Notes: generated from the letters alone by a model not told the origin. A stretch of 64,000 bases of DNA from Dipteris shenzhenensis (GCA_047967505.1 CM106540.1), one strand, 5' to 3'. Numbered from the stretch's first letter, positions 12,414 to 24,522 are shown. Numbers and translations: made by a program.

Positions 12414-12937
12414 TTTACAAATCACGAATTGCAACAGCAACCTGTAAACACAGCAAATGCCTCACAAGGGCAAATAGCAAAACTTCTGCGAAAAGCCTCA
12501 CAGGGGCAGATCTGCAACACTGACGAAAGTGGTATTTCACCACACAGTCACTTCCTCGTGACGATTTTGCATCAACAGGCAACAGGCATGAATCTGCAAC
12601 TCCCAATATCTCTGCACATAGGCATACGATGCAATTTCTATGGCACCTTTCCACCGACTAGCCGCGCGGTGGTCGCACAGCAAAAACAAGGCCTTTTTCT
12701 GAGTGCCTGCGAAGAACTTCCGCCTTCAAAACGGGCCCCGAAACGGCCTCAAATCAGAAAAATAAAGTCTCGCCGCACCGCGAAGGGCCTCTCAATCTGA
12801 AGCAGTGCACTCCTGCACTTCTGGCTGTGCTACCTGCAGAGATTTGCTCCCAAACTCGAAATAGGAAAGCTACACTGGTCCTCTTACCAGGACACCACAA
12901 ACTTGGCTAGCTTTCTTGAGCTCCTTACCACGAACAA
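12414..12937 (-). other. Copia-1 5' leader
   Basis: About 525 bp between the primer-binding site and the gag start. No long frame with protein character. It would carry the packaging signals, but none can be recognised by eye. Confidence 0.7.
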
Positions 12938-12950
12938 GGCTCTGATACCA
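12938..12950 (-). promoter_or_regulatory. Copia-1 primer-binding site (tRNA-iMet)
   Basis: TGGTATCAGAGCC in element sense lies directly against the 5' LTR. It is complementary to the 3' end of plant initiator methionine tRNA. Confidence 0.95.
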
Positions 12951-13248
12951 TGTAAAGAATGAGGGAGAGAGATAGGAGACTCAAGTTCAGCTTTCTTCAC
13001 AACACACAAAAGAGAGAGGACACAAGGTTGGAGGGTGAAGCCTTTCTTCACTTTTGCACACAACAACGATACAATAGAAGAGGGAAATACCCTATATGTC
13101 AAAACCTAGAATACGTGGTTCATATGTGAACCCAAACCAAAAACATACGTGGTAGTCTAACTACACCACGAGTACAACTAACATAGGCGGTGACATAAAT
13201 GATAGTCATCCAGGAGATATGTCGGGGATAGAGCTTGATATCTCAACA
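12951..13248 (-). repeat. Copia-1 5' LTR
   Basis: 298 bp, identical to the copy at 7801-8098. It is followed by the agcaa target duplication. Confidence 0.97.
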
Positions 13249-13253
13249 AGCAA

Positions 13254-16038
13254 ATCATATGAAGACGAGTGATTTATCACTCAAGTGGAATGCAATAGGA
13301 TGCAGAGATAAATTTTAGTTATGCAAATGAACTTGTATTAATCCAAGAAGATTGTTACAATACAAATGAATCATGGCTATAGAGCTAGAACACTACACTT
13401 AGACACTCACTCTTTCTCGGCTTGGCCGTGGCACAAGACACTATGAGCCTAGCATCTCAAACTTAATCCTCCTAGCCTTTGAGTAATAAGACTAGTCTAA
13501 TGTGGAGAAAAAGCCCACTATAACTCATACCCAAGGGATCACTGTGTAAAAACCTCATATAGCACAAATGATCAAGGGGTATTATAAAAGCCCCCTACGT
13601 ATGGATTTTTATAATCTATATACAACCATTCTGTATATGTGAGAATTTTCACTTTTTGAATAACCCCTTATGTATGCATATTTTTTGTAACTCCATCAAC
13701 ATATAAAAACCCCTTCTGTTGATTGCACATGCTACTTACATATTTCTTAGTAACCCATGCGGGAACTCACACTCTATTCCTATATACCAAGGCACTCTAT
13801 TTGGATTGAGGTGATTGAGCTAACCACCATACTCACTCATTTTTGCCAATCTATTGGATCGCCTGTGATTTCTCTTGACTTTTTGCCTCTCTTTGAAGCT
13901 TGGAGTTGCATCTCTTGCCCAAATCATAATGCCACCCACCTTCATGGTCTAGACTTGAGCTAGCACATCTCAAGCCTTGGTAATTTGTCTTAAGTCACCT
14001 TTTAACATCAAAGCATGTATGTGTGTACTTTAGTGCCTAGAAAAAAACTCCTATGTACACTCACCTTCATGGTCTAAACTTGAGCTAGCACATCTCAAGC
14101 CCTAGTAATTTGTCTTAAGTCACCTTTTAACCAGGGATTACATCGAAGCATGTATGTGTGTACTTTAGTGCCTAGAAAAAAACTCCTATGTATAGCTGGT
14201 GATTTTTTTGATGGTATTCTAAGGTAGTACAAGCCGAAAAGGGAGCTATAGCTCAATAATTCAACTGGATTATTTTTTGAAAAAGAATGGAAATTTCCCC
14301 TAAAGAAGCACCTACAAAAATAAATACAGTAAGTTTTAAAAATAGCTTAAATAGGGGCAATAAGTTTAAGTTTAAAAGTGAAAAAAAGGGGGATGAAAGT
14401 AGATCCTCCCAACCATACCTAACTAGGAGCCGCGTCACATGTAGGAGTCACATGTAGGAAAGACAAAGATAGAGCCCAATGTATTATCAAAGGAAGAGCA
14501 TCCAAATCACTCTTTAGGAAAGTCATGGTACAATTGAAGGGGTGAGCCATGCTACGAGCTCAACCAAAGACGAACACATGTAGAAGGGAAGGGCCACGTG
14601 GGAAGGAGATGAGAAAAACAAAGTCATGTGGGGGTATCTAAGAAGTAGCCTAAGGGGGAAGATTAATACTAGGCAACATGCTAGGTCGAAGGGGAGGTAA
14701 GAAGGGGGTGACTAAGATTAGGGTAATGGGTATAAAATAGGTAAGGGATGTAAGACTGCATGAAAGGTTGCTATCCCTCCTAACACATCATGAATAAAGT
14801 GTTTTAGCCATGTACCACATGTTCATTGGTATATTTAGGAGGTATACATCCCATGGTGTAGTACTTACGGTACATAACCTTACAACTCAAATGAAAGAGG
14901 AATAGTTACCATAAGTGACACCAATTGCCTTGAATTTATACCTTCCTTATGATGGCTAGAAATGGGATGTCCTTTGAAGGATAGAGGTAATAGCTATTAC
15001 TACCTACCAAAAGGTACAAGGAAGAAGTCACCTTCCTAGGGAGGGGTGCATATGCGAGAGCATGAGGGTGGGGGTTTTGGCATATCAACATGAAAAATTA
15101 TTATGGTAAGGGGAAAACCACATAGAAAATGCAAAAATAGAATACATATCACCTTAGACCAAGTTTGTGTGTTAATCTCACCTGGATAAGATTGTGTTCT
15201 AATGTGTGTGTGTGTGTGTACATGCGCACGTGTGTGTGGTTTGAAGTATTTGGTCATGAAATGGAAAAAGAATTGTTTAGTATTAACTAGTGGGAAAACT
15301 GTGCTTTGCTGTGGCAGGCAAAGGAGCCTCACATCATATTCATTTGCTTTGTTGACTTCTTGAAGCGAAGCTTCTTGGTTCAACCTTTTGTATAGGTCTT
15401 TGAATTAAATCTGTGAAATGAAATGATTGGCTTCAACCTCAAATGAGATCAACAATCTATCATGAATCGGATGAGGCAACCACTAGTTGTCCAAATTGGC
15501 ATTTGAGCATCGAATCTCGCACACATGACCACTATTTGGCATTTCAATCATCCATCCATACCCACTCCTAGTGTCTTCTCATTTCACAAAGTATGGCAAC
15601 CCCCTCCTTTGCTCGTGCACATTTGTATCTACCATTGCACTTTCTTCCTTATTCCATTATGTTATAATATAATCATTATACATTGGGATTCCATCCACAT
15701 TGATGATGCAACTTTCTTGTATGGTCTCATGAACCATGGTGTATCCAAATGCAATATGTGTTGCCATTACACACGGATGTTGAAGTTCTTGTCTTTGGTC
15801 AAAGTTTGAATACCTTCACCTTTGTTGCTCACTAAGCTCATATCTATAGTAAGTCAAGCATCCAAAAGCAAGTCTAGCTAAAGCAAGAATGAAACTTTGC
15901 CTTGAAATAACTAACCAATGCTTTGTATAAATCAATGTTCAGGGGAGAAAATCTTCTTCATTTCTTCTATCCTGGCTGCCCTGTGCTGGTAGAGGTTATA
16001 ATAGGGGTAGCTGGCATTGCAAGCATTGCAATAGACTT
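13254..16038. other. Intergenic, no gene recognised
   Basis: Contains the 125-bp duplication listed separately and a short TG-rich tract near 15204-15236. Short open frames (13757-13963, 15036-15383, 15525-15809) have no motif. The region is AT-rich with no exon-like block on either strand. Confidence 0.5.
13937..14197. repeat. 125-bp tandem duplication
   Basis: Two copies start at 13937 and 14062 with 'caccttcatggtcta(g/a)a'. Both contain 'gagctagcacatctcaag', 'gtcttaagtcacctttta' and end with 'aaaaaaactcctatgta'. The second copy has a short insertion (around 'ccagggattaca'). Confidence 0.9.
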
Positions 16039-16455
16039 GGCCTTTGACAATCAAGATAACAGAGCTCAAAAACGCAGAGTGCAGAGATGCAAATAGGAGA
16101 AGCTCTTACACACATACATGGATTGTTGTTGAGTAGTGGTGATTGGTCTCTGATTCAATGAACAACACTTTTCCTCTCTCTGACTCGGCCTTTGATAGTC
16201 AAGATAGCAGAACTAAAAAATGCAGAGTGCAAAGATGCAAATAGGAAAAGCTCTTACACACATACATGGATTGTTGCTGAGTAGTGGCGATTGGTCTCCG
16301 ATTCAATGAGCAACACATTTCCTCTCTCTATAAGAAGTCCACAATATTCTAGTTGGAGTTTATATGTTTCCTGGCATTCAATGCAATCAATAGCAATGCG
16401 GCTCTTACACACATACGTGGATTGTTGCTCATGTTATTGGGTTCTTGTTCAATGG
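16039..16455. repeat. 148-bp tandem duplication plus partial third copy
   Basis: Copies start at 16039 and 16187 with 'ggcctttga(c/t)a(a/g)tcaagata'. Both share 'gctcttacacacatacatgg', 'attgttg(t/c)tgagtagtgg' and 'caacac'. A shorter third piece near 16400-16455 repeats 'ctcttacacacatacgtgg'. No coding sense. Confidence 0.88.
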
Positions 16456-17736
16456 CAACACTTTGCCTCGGGATGGGGCTAACCTTTTCTACAGCACTGT
16501 AGACGATTGAAGCATATGTAGTGGATGAAATCCATGCCTCTGACCAGTTCATAAGCCCATTTTTTACTTGCATGTCCTTGCATCATTTATTCCTTTGCTG
16601 AGTCTCTCGCAGCATGCTCAATTCACTTGGAATGCATAATTAGGACATTGGTAGTCATGGGAATCGATATGAAAATTGACAATCACCTGACACCACACAG
16701 ATCAAAGAAGTTGGTGGAGTGTAGGAAATGAGCACAAAAAATGTATGGCTTACTTGGAAAAGTTGAAGTTATCTTCTCCTTTGAGGCTAGACTTGCAATA
16801 AATACAGCACCCGTACACTTTCTTAGGCTAGAGAAGCACAGTGTTGAGCAGTGGTGAAAGTGAAAGAACACAATGTAACGAAGGTCATGACATAAATAGG
16901 AGGTCAATCTGGGACACGATTGAGCTCCCTCACAATCTTCCATCTTCCATCGAATCAAATCGTCAAGCAAGAACATGATTGAGCTCCTTCAAAATGGGTA
17001 AATTGAATTAACCATGGACAATAAATCGTCAATGTCATCAATTCCCTCAATCTTTCCTCATTGTTGGAATTGAGGACATGTGGCAACTCTTGGCCTCCAA
17101 GGTGCCATGTGTCCTCCCTTTTGTTTTCTCTTGTGCATGATTAATAGGTTAAATAAAGATACGGAGGGCAATGTGAACACACTTGCACCAAAATTTGAAT
17201 GCAGTTACACTTGCCATGCATGTGAGTACACGTACACATGTACATGCATGGTGTTGCTATGTGTAGTTTTGTTGTAAGTTGCAATGGGTGCACTAGTATG
17301 TATCATGTCAATTTGTTAGCACTGCCCCGTTAGGGCAGGGCTCTAGCATAGAGAAACGTCCTATTTTGGGAGCCCTTGGAAATCAGGAAGGACAACCACT
17401 TCTACTCTCTCTACCTTAGCCACTTGGCACATTAACTCTCTACCTTAGCCACTTGGTGCATACACTCACTCCAAATCATCTCCTCGTTGCCCATGGTCTC
17501 ATCAGTCTTCCATAACCTATTCGATCTCTGGGAACATTTTGTCGACCCTTGGAGTAGGGATTTGTGTCAGGACCTTATCCGATGTCCAATAGAAGAATGC
17601 AAAAGAGTATTGCCGCTGCTGTGAATTGAAGTGCAAAGAGGAAAATAGAATGATTGGAAGTAGGCAAAGAGGATCTCTAATGCAAAATTACTGCTATGCA
17701 TGCATCAGCACACCCATCCAGACCCCTTTAAATTAT
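16456..17736. other. Intergenic, no gene recognised
   Basis: Includes a 29-bp direct duplication ('ctctctaccttagccacttgg') at about 17405-17460. Open frames are short and show no motif. Confidence 0.5.
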
Positions 17737-18656
17737 GATTCAAGTCCTTCTCCTCTTATAGAACACGAATGCTTCTCCTCTTGTAGAACATAAAATTCCA
17801 AGGATCTCTCATATTGTTCTCTCAAATTGGGAATTTGCCCTCAATTGCACAAAATGGATTCCTTATGGCCCTACTTTGAACATATGGTTCATTAAGTTTT
17901 GCTATGATGCCTGACATCGGTGCATACTTGTTAATTTGACTGTAGCTGGATGAGGCACAAAGAGGTGGAGCAGACAGAGGAGAAAGAGGCTGTACTAAAT
18001 TTCCTATCTAGAGTGCTGGGTGATATAGTTGCACAATGGAAAATGGTAAAGTAGTCAGAGCCCTTGACAGACATAGCAAGGTCAAAGTTGGATAGGTGGC
18101 TCATAGAATGGAAGGAATTCTGCGCTACCATTCATAGGAAAAATTGAAAGAAAAAAGGTGTGACCGATAGACTATCGAATGTCACCATGCAATATCGATT
18201 CAAGTCCTTCTCCTCTTATAGAACACGAATGCTTCTCCTCTTGTAGAACATAAAATTCCAAGGATCTCTCATATTGTTCTCTCAAATTGGGAATTTGCCC
18301 TCAATTGCACAAAATGGATTCCTTATGGCCCTACTTTGAACATATGGTTCATTAAGTTTTGCTATGATGCCTGACATCGGCGCATACTTGTTAATTTGAC
18401 TGTAGCTGGATGAGGCACAAAGAGGTGGAGCGGACAGAGGAGAAAGAGGCTATACTAAATTTCCTACCTAGAGTGCTGGGTGATATAGTTGCACAGTGGA
18501 AAATGGTAAAGTAGTCAGAGCCCTTGACAGACGTAGCAAGGTCAAAGTTGGATAGGTGGCTCATAGAATGGAAGGAATCCTGCACTACCATTCATAGGAA
18601 AAATTGAAAGAAAAAAGGTGTGACCGGTAGACTATCGAATGTCGCCATGCAATATT
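17737..18656. repeat. 460-bp tandem direct duplication
   Basis: Two head-to-tail copies, 17737-18196 and 18197-about 18656, each starting 'gattcaagtccttctcctc'. By eye they differ at ten positions, all transitions, and the first 200 bp or so are identical. On the plus strand each unit carries a helical-looking stretch (KEVEQTEEKEAVLNFLSRV..., then LDRWLIEWKEF) interrupted by the same TAG. This may be decayed coding sequence, possibly part of the kinase-like gene that follows about 100 bp downstream. The minus-strand 66-residue frames are probably shadows. Confidence 0.93.
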
Positions 18657-18754
18657 ATACCCAAGTTGCTAGTGGCTCATTAGAAAAAATAGACACAAGA
18701 AGTCAAGACCACAAGGCATAAATAGACTTGTGCGCGAAGTTTTTCGACATGTGA

Positions 18755-18814
18755 TGTACAACAATACACTTCCGACTAGTTGCATTGACAATTCTTGACG
18801 AATTAGGCAGGGGG
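18755..18814 (+). pseudogene. Protein kinase-like gene, part 1 (before Copia-2)
   Basis: In-frame codons after a TGA at 18752-18754 read into ...LTILDELGRG, and the frame reaches the exact insertion point of Copia-2 at 18814/18815. On the far side (24700) the same frame gives WEGKV. Together these match the kinase glycine-rich loop pattern G-x-G-x-x-G-x-V. Upstream exons were not identified. The 460-bp repeat just before may contain some. Confidence 0.7.
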
Positions 18815-18984
18815 TGTGGGGGTTAAAGGTCACTATGCCTTAACCCCGGTTATGTACAATACTCACACATATATAAATGAATGAAAAAGAAGATTAGGGT
18901 GGTTCTGCACCCACCAAACTTGTGTGGCTCTCTGTCTCTCTCTCTCTCCTTCTTCCGTTCTTGCTTCCGTTGAGAGCACTCTCA
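18815..18984 (+). repeat. Copia-2 5' LTR
   Basis: 170 bp, TG...CA. It starts with a self-complementary stretch (GGGGTTAA...TTAACCCC, about 18819-18847). A TATA-like 'atatataaatg' lies near 18870 and a CT-rich block near 18940. Confidence 0.95.
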
Positions 18985-18986
18985 AC

Positions 18987-18998
18987 TGGTATCAGAGC
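18987..18998 (+). promoter_or_regulatory. Copia-2 primer-binding site (tRNA-iMet)
   Basis: TGGTATCAGAGC begins two bases after the LTR end, complementary to the initiator-Met tRNA 3' end. Confidence 0.93.
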
Positions 18999-20414
18999 CC
19001 GGGTGATCTAGCTGAGCGTGTGTGAATGAATGCTTGGAAGCTCTGCAGCTCTGTGGGAGGAAGGAGAAGCTCTGTGGGAAGCTTTGTGGGTGACTTTACT
19101 TGCATCCGAGTGTGTAGAGACTTGAAGGAACCTTTGGAAAAGTCACTTTGGCTTTGCAAAGTGGTTTTGAGAGCCTGTTAAGTGGTTTGAAAGAAAAAGT
19201 CGTTTTTTGAGCTTTTCTCTATTCCGTGCGACGACAGAGACTCCATATTGACTTGTAGAGGCAACTATTGCTTGCTTTTGGTGTCCACTTCACTTCAGGA
19301 GCTTGGAAACACCTTCATTCTTGAATTTGGGATCATTTCAGTGGATTTCTGACTCACTGTGTCAGTTCCTGCGTTTTTTGCCCGGGTGTTGGAACTCAAG
19401 TTTGGAGCAACCATTTGCAGATCTGTCAGTTCCGGTGGACTCAGGAGGTCCTAAAACTTCTATGTTGCTCATCATTCACACTCCGGTGGAGTTTACAAAC
19501 AGCTCTGTTTCCAAAAACGTTTTTCAGTCCGTGTGTTGGACCCAATGATTGAGACCACGGTTTCCAAAACCGTCTATCCCATTGCGTTCCGGCGCCCAAA
19601 AACCCCTATGTATCAATTATTGCGTGATTCGGTGGAGGATTTTCAGAGTTATAAATCTCTGTGTATTCGATTTCATCTCTCTACTATGCATTTTTCATAC
19701 TAAGGTTTTGAAACCTTAGATTTATGCCACATGGCAGTGGATAAGTGTTGACTCCCATTTCTCACTCATCGGTTGGGATTTTGGAGTTCTGGCAGAAGAG
19801 AGATATTTGCAGATTTTCTTGCTGAGTCCGATTATGCAATGGCGCCCATGTTTTGAGGCATCTCAGGTTCTATTTTCAGTAGCGCTCATTACCGTGGGAC
19901 TATGATTTCTTGAGCATACCTTATGCAGATCACTCTAGTTGCAGTTTGAGTAGTGTGCGCTCATTCGTGGTATGCATTGGGTTGCAGTGGATGATTTATA
20001 GGCCATTTGGATGCATTGCGGTCCTTGTTGGATGTGCTGATAGGCCCAAATTGCCTTGTGGGATGCTATTTTTTTATGGACGCTTTGCACATGGATGCTA
20101 TTTTATGCTAAGGGATAGCTTTGAAACATTGTAGGTGATGCACTGATAGTGCTATGCTCTCTTGGATGAGACATTATTGATGCATATGCCAGTGGACGAT
20201 GTTTATGCTTGAGTCATTTGGCACTTATTGGCATTTTCTTTTGGGCCAGATTTGCTCATATGGATGCATAGTATATGCACATGAGTCAGATGCTTTGAGC
20301 TTTGAGTTTTGGTGACTTTTCACTCTATTGTGGCATACACATTTGGGTGCACCTGGTATTTGGTGTGATTCTCTCTTGAGGCACTAGCATTTGGGATTTT
20401 GCTTTATTTGCATC
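18999..20414 (+). other. Copia-2 leader
   Basis: About 1.4 kb without a recognisable product. It contains small open frames (19303-19548, 19910-20134) of no known family. An unusually long leader for so short an LTR. Confidence 0.7.
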
Positions 20415-21362
20415 ATGGCATCCTCTTCCATGTCTGAAAAGGAGTTTTTCAACATTAAAAAGTTTGATGGGACAAACTTTTCTTTGTGGAAAGAACAAAT
20501 AAGGGATGTGCTTATTCAAAAGAAGCAGATTAAACCCTTGGCAGGGATTGAAGCTAAGCCTGCAAATATGTCTGAGGATGATTGGAATGAGTTGGATGCA
20601 TTAGCAAAGTCTACTATTAGACTTCATCTTGCAGAATCAGTTTATTTCACAGTAGTAAATGAGCAGACTACGGAAGATTTGTGGAAGAAACTGTGTGCCA
20701 CTTATGAAAAGGAAACTGCCTCTAATAAAGTTTACCTCATGAAGAGGTTGTTTGAGCTGCAGATGAAGGAAGGGGTCTCCATCGCTTCTCACTTAAATGA
20801 ATTCAATATTATTTTCAGCCAGCTTCAGGCTCAGAAAATGAATTTTGAGTCGGAGACTAAGGCAATATTTCTCTTATGTTCATTGCCATCCTCATGGGAT
20901 ACCTTCCGTACAGCTGTCAGTAACTCTGCACCTAGTGGAGTACTGAAATTTGATGATGTTGTGGGTAGCTTGTTGGCCGAGGAGATTAGAAGAAAGTCTA
21001 TGGATGGCAACAAGCAGGATGCAGCCTTAAATGTGCAAAGGGGCAGATCACAGTTCAGGGGGAAGTCCCAAGAAAGAGTGAAGTCACGTAGCAAATCCAG
21101 GGCACAGAACATTGAGTGTTACCATTGTGGCAAGAAGGGCCATATGAAAAAGGATTGCTACAAGCTGAAAAGAGAGCAAAAGGATGAGAAAAAGAATGCA
21201 AATTGGGGTGCAAATCAAAAGGAAGAGAGTCCAAGGGAGGACAAAGGAAAAGTGAAGATCGAGGAGATCAATGCAGTCACACATGATAGTGACAATGATG
21301 TTCTCTTCATGTCTAGTTTAGAGTTGCTTACCACTTCAGATGATGCATATTCCCAAGATTGA
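20415..21362 (+). pseudogene. Copia-2 gag
   Basis: The start is most likely ATG at 20415 (MASSSMSEKEFFNIKKFDG), matching the usual start of copia gag. An upstream in-frame ATG at 20391 adds eight residues. Capsid features include FSLWKEQIRDVL, LWKKLCATYEKETASNK and LASHLNEFN-like text. A CCHC knuckle (CYHCGKKGHMKKDC) follows an Arg/Ser-rich stretch. The frame ends at TGA 21360-21362, immediately before the protease active-site residues LDSGAS, where the family usually has tryptophan. Confidence 0.93.
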
Positions 21363-23040
21363 ATTTTGGATTCTGGTGCTTCATTCCATGTTACTCCCCA
21401 TAGGGAATGGTTCTCCACTTATAATAGTGGAAAGACAGGTTGTGTGCATCTTGGAAATGACTAAGCATGTGACATAGTGGGAGCAGGTGACATAAAGTTT
21501 TCTTTTGCAAATGGGTCTGCATTTGTTTTGAAACATGTGAGACATGTGCCTAAGTTGACCAAGAGTCTTATTTCAGTGGGTCAGCTAGATGATGCTTGTT
21601 TTCACACCACTTTTGGCTTTCAAAGTTGGAAAATTCAAAAGGGCTCTATGCTTTTGGCTAGGGGTGCCAAGTGTGGGACTTTGTATCCCTTACATGTATC
21701 AGGGGTATTTGATCATGTTGTTGCAATAACCGAGCAGCCAAGCACTTCTTTGTGGCATTGCAGGTTGGGGCACATGAGCCAAAATGGAATGAAACTCTTA
21801 TGTCATTTGGGTTATGTACCGCATTTGAGTTTCTCTGATTTTGAATTTTGTGAGCATTGTCTCTATGGGAAGCAGACTAAATCAGCCCATAAAAGAAGGG
21901 GAAAGAAAGAGTTTGAAAAGCTTGATTTGGTGCATTCAGATGTATGCGGTCCCATGCCTACACGGTCATTAGACGGGGCTGAATACTATGTGACATTCAT
22001 TGATGATGCAACTAGGAAAGTGTGGGCTTATGCTATAGCTCGGAAGAGTGATGTGTTCCAAGTATTTCAGAAATGGCTGGCCTTGGTTGAGAATCAGTCA
22101 GGTAGAATGCTTAAATGCCTACGGACTGATAATGGTGGAGAGTATCTCCCTCATGACTTTCAGCATTTCTGTGATACACGTGGGATTAAGAGGGAGCTCA
22201 CATCCCCTCGTACTCCAGAGCAAAATCCAGTTGCAAAAAAGATGAACCATACCATTCAAGAAAGGTTGCAATGCATGCTTTCCAATGCAAGTCTTTCTGG
22301 TGGTTTTTGGGCTGAGGCAATGAAGACTGCAGTGCATGTGATCAATAGATCACCTAGCAAGAGTTTGGATGGTGGTATTCCTGAAGAGGCATGGAGTGGC
22401 AAGAAGCCCTCTTACTCTCATTTGCGTATATTTGGGTGTGAGGCATATGCACATGTGCCAAAAGAGCTTCGAAAGAAGCTAGATCCTAAGTCTAGGAAAT
22501 GCATCTTTCTGGGTTATGGTGAAAGTGGAGAGATGGGCTATCGTCTCTGGGATCCAGAAGCAAAGAAGATCATACGCAGCCATGATGTGGTCTTCAATGA
22601 GATGAAGATGCATAAGGCACCCATGAGGGATGTGGAAATGAGGAGAATCACTTTCCAGGATGTGAATCCACCTGCATATGTTGATAGACAGCAAGTTGTC
22701 CATGCATCAAATGTGCAAGAAATGGTACCACCAAGTACTCCCACAGGTATACAATCAAGGGTAGATGATGGATCATCTATTGGTGGAAATGATGAGCCAA
22801 ATGTGGCTGATATGCAAGTGGGACAGCAAGCTGAAATGCCCTTGAGAAGATCATCTAGAGTGTCTAGACCGCCTGATAGCTTTGTTCCAGGGGTAGACTA
22901 TGTGATGCTTACTGATTGCGGGGAGCCTTCTTGCTACAGAGAGGCTATGATGCATGAGGATCAACGCAAGTGGGAGTATGCTATGCAATCAGAGATGAGT
23001 TCACTTATGAAGAATAAGACTTGGGACTTGGTTTCTTTGA
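21363..23040 (+). pseudogene. Copia-2 protease/integrase segment, integrase catalytic residue lost
   Basis: Protease text LDSGASFHVTP follows the gag stop, then a TAA at 21462-21464. From there the frame is open for about 530 codons. The integrase zinc domain (WHCRLGHM... CEHCLYGK) and core (HSDVCGP, RTDNGGEYL) are clear. At the position of the third catalytic acid the sequence reads NPVAKKMNHT, with AAA (22236-22238) where the family has glutamate. Downstream are FGCEAYAHVP and KCIFLGY. The segment ends as the reading frame shifts near 23040 at the start of RT. Confidence 0.93.
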
Positions 23041-24469
23041 TGGAAAGAAAGCATTGCCATGTAAATGGGTCTACAAAATGAAGGTCACAGGTGATGATGT
23101 GCCCAGGTACAAGGCCCGTTTGGTTGCTAAAGGGTTCAAGCAAGAGAAGGGTGTGGACTTTGATGAGATATTCTCTCCAGTTGTGAAGATGACCACACTT
23201 AGATGCATGCTTGGACTAGTGGCAATAGAGGATATGGAGCTTATGCAGATGGATGCCAAGACAGCTTTCTTGCATGGGGATTTGCATGAGGAAATTTACA
23301 TGGTGCAGCCGGAAGGCTTTGAAGAAAAGGGCAAAGAGCATTTAGTTTGCAAGCTGAAGAAGAGTCTCTATGGTCTTAAGCAAGCACCTAGAGAATGGTA
23401 TCAGAAGTTTGATGCTTTCATTCGGTCCCAGGGTTTTAGACGGAGTGAAATTGATCACTGCCTCTACACTAAAAGGGCTAAGGATAATAGCCTGATAATC
23501 CTGGCACTATATGTGGATGATATGCTATTGGCTAGCAAGAATAATTATGAGCTAGATGCATTAAAGGCCAAGTTGCATGAGGCCTTTGATATGAAGGATT
23601 TGGGACTTGCAGGTCATATTCTTGGTATGCGCATCATGCGTGATCGGAGTAGGAAACTCCTTTGGCTTTCACAAAAAGAGTATGTTACAAAAGTATTGCA
23701 GTGTTTCAATATGGAGGGGGGGAAGGCAGTGAGTACTCCATTGCCTCCATATGTGAAACTGAGTCATACAAATAGTCCCAAATCAGATGAGGAAAGGGCC
23801 ATGATGGCCAAGGTTCCTTATGCATCAGCAGTTGGGAGTCTTATGTATGCTATGATAGCTACTAGACCAAACATTGCATTTGCAGTGGGAGTTGTTAGCC
23901 GATATATGGCTAATCTAGGAAAGAGGCATTGGGAGACAGTTAAGTGCATCATGAGGTACATGAAGGGTACCAAGGAGATGTGCATCTGCTTTGGTAAAGG
24001 AGACATGCGTGTACTTGGGTACACAGATTCAGACTATGCAGGGCATGTGGATAGTAGGAGATCCACTTCTGGTTATGTGTTCACCTTTGCAGGTGGTGCA
24101 GTGTCATGGATGTCTCACGCACAAAAGTGCGTTGCTTTGTCTACCACAGAGGCTGAGTATGTTGTAGCCACAGAGGGTTGCAAGGAGGCTATATGGCTTG
24201 ATCGGCTAGTGGGAGATTTGGGGATTCATAGAGGTGTACCGACATTACATAGTGATTCCATGAGTGCTATTCAGCTAGCACAGAATCCGGTCTTTCATGC
24301 AAAGACCAAACACATTGAGGTCAGGTACCATTTCATCAGGGAGGTACTTGAGGACAAGTGCATAGAGCTTGTCAAGGTTCATACAGATGATAATCCTACA
24401 GATATGCTGACGAAGAGTCTGCCTAGTCAACGGTTTGAGTATTGTCGTGTATTGATGGGCATTGGATAG
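23041..24469 (+). pseudogene. Copia-2 reverse transcriptase / RNase H segment
   Basis: Continues in another frame: CKWVYKMK, RYKARLVAKGFKQ, MDAKTAFLHGDLHEE, LYGLKQAPREWY and catalytic LYVDDMLLAS. RNase H follows with YTDSDYAGH, STTEAEYV, HSDSMSAI and the copia C-terminus FHAKTKHIEVRYHF and DMLTKSLP, ending at TAG 24467-24469. RT and RNase H residues look intact. Only the entry frame is lost. Confidence 0.95.
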
Positions 24470-24522
24470 TATGCTCACTAGTTGTTCTCTCTTAAAGGCA
24501 CATTGTCCTTTAAGTGGGAGGT

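Larger units (their letters stand above)
7801..13248 (-). mobile_element. Copia-1 LTR retrotransposon, very young but coding-defective
   Basis: A complete Ty1/copia element of 5,448 bp on the minus strand. It has 298-bp LTRs at both ends (7801-8098 and 12951-13248) that are identical base for base when compared by eye. The 5-bp target duplication agcaa is at 7796-7800 and 13249-13253. A primer-binding site for initiator-Met tRNA and a polypurine tract are in place. Domain order is gag, CCHC knuckle, protease, integrase, reverse transcriptase, RNase H, as expected for copia. The polyprotein frame is broken by TAG, TAA and one frameshift, so it cannot make a full Gag-Pol. It could still move with proteins supplied by a relative. 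Confidence 0.97.

Noticed and set aside
10774-12800. Forward frames across Copia-1 gag and integrase
   Set aside because: Antisense shadows. The minus strand carries all recognisable motifs.
17931-18591. Paired 66-codon minus-strand frames as paralogous small genes
   Set aside because: They arise from the 460-bp tandem duplication. No motif, and the plus strand looks more protein-like.
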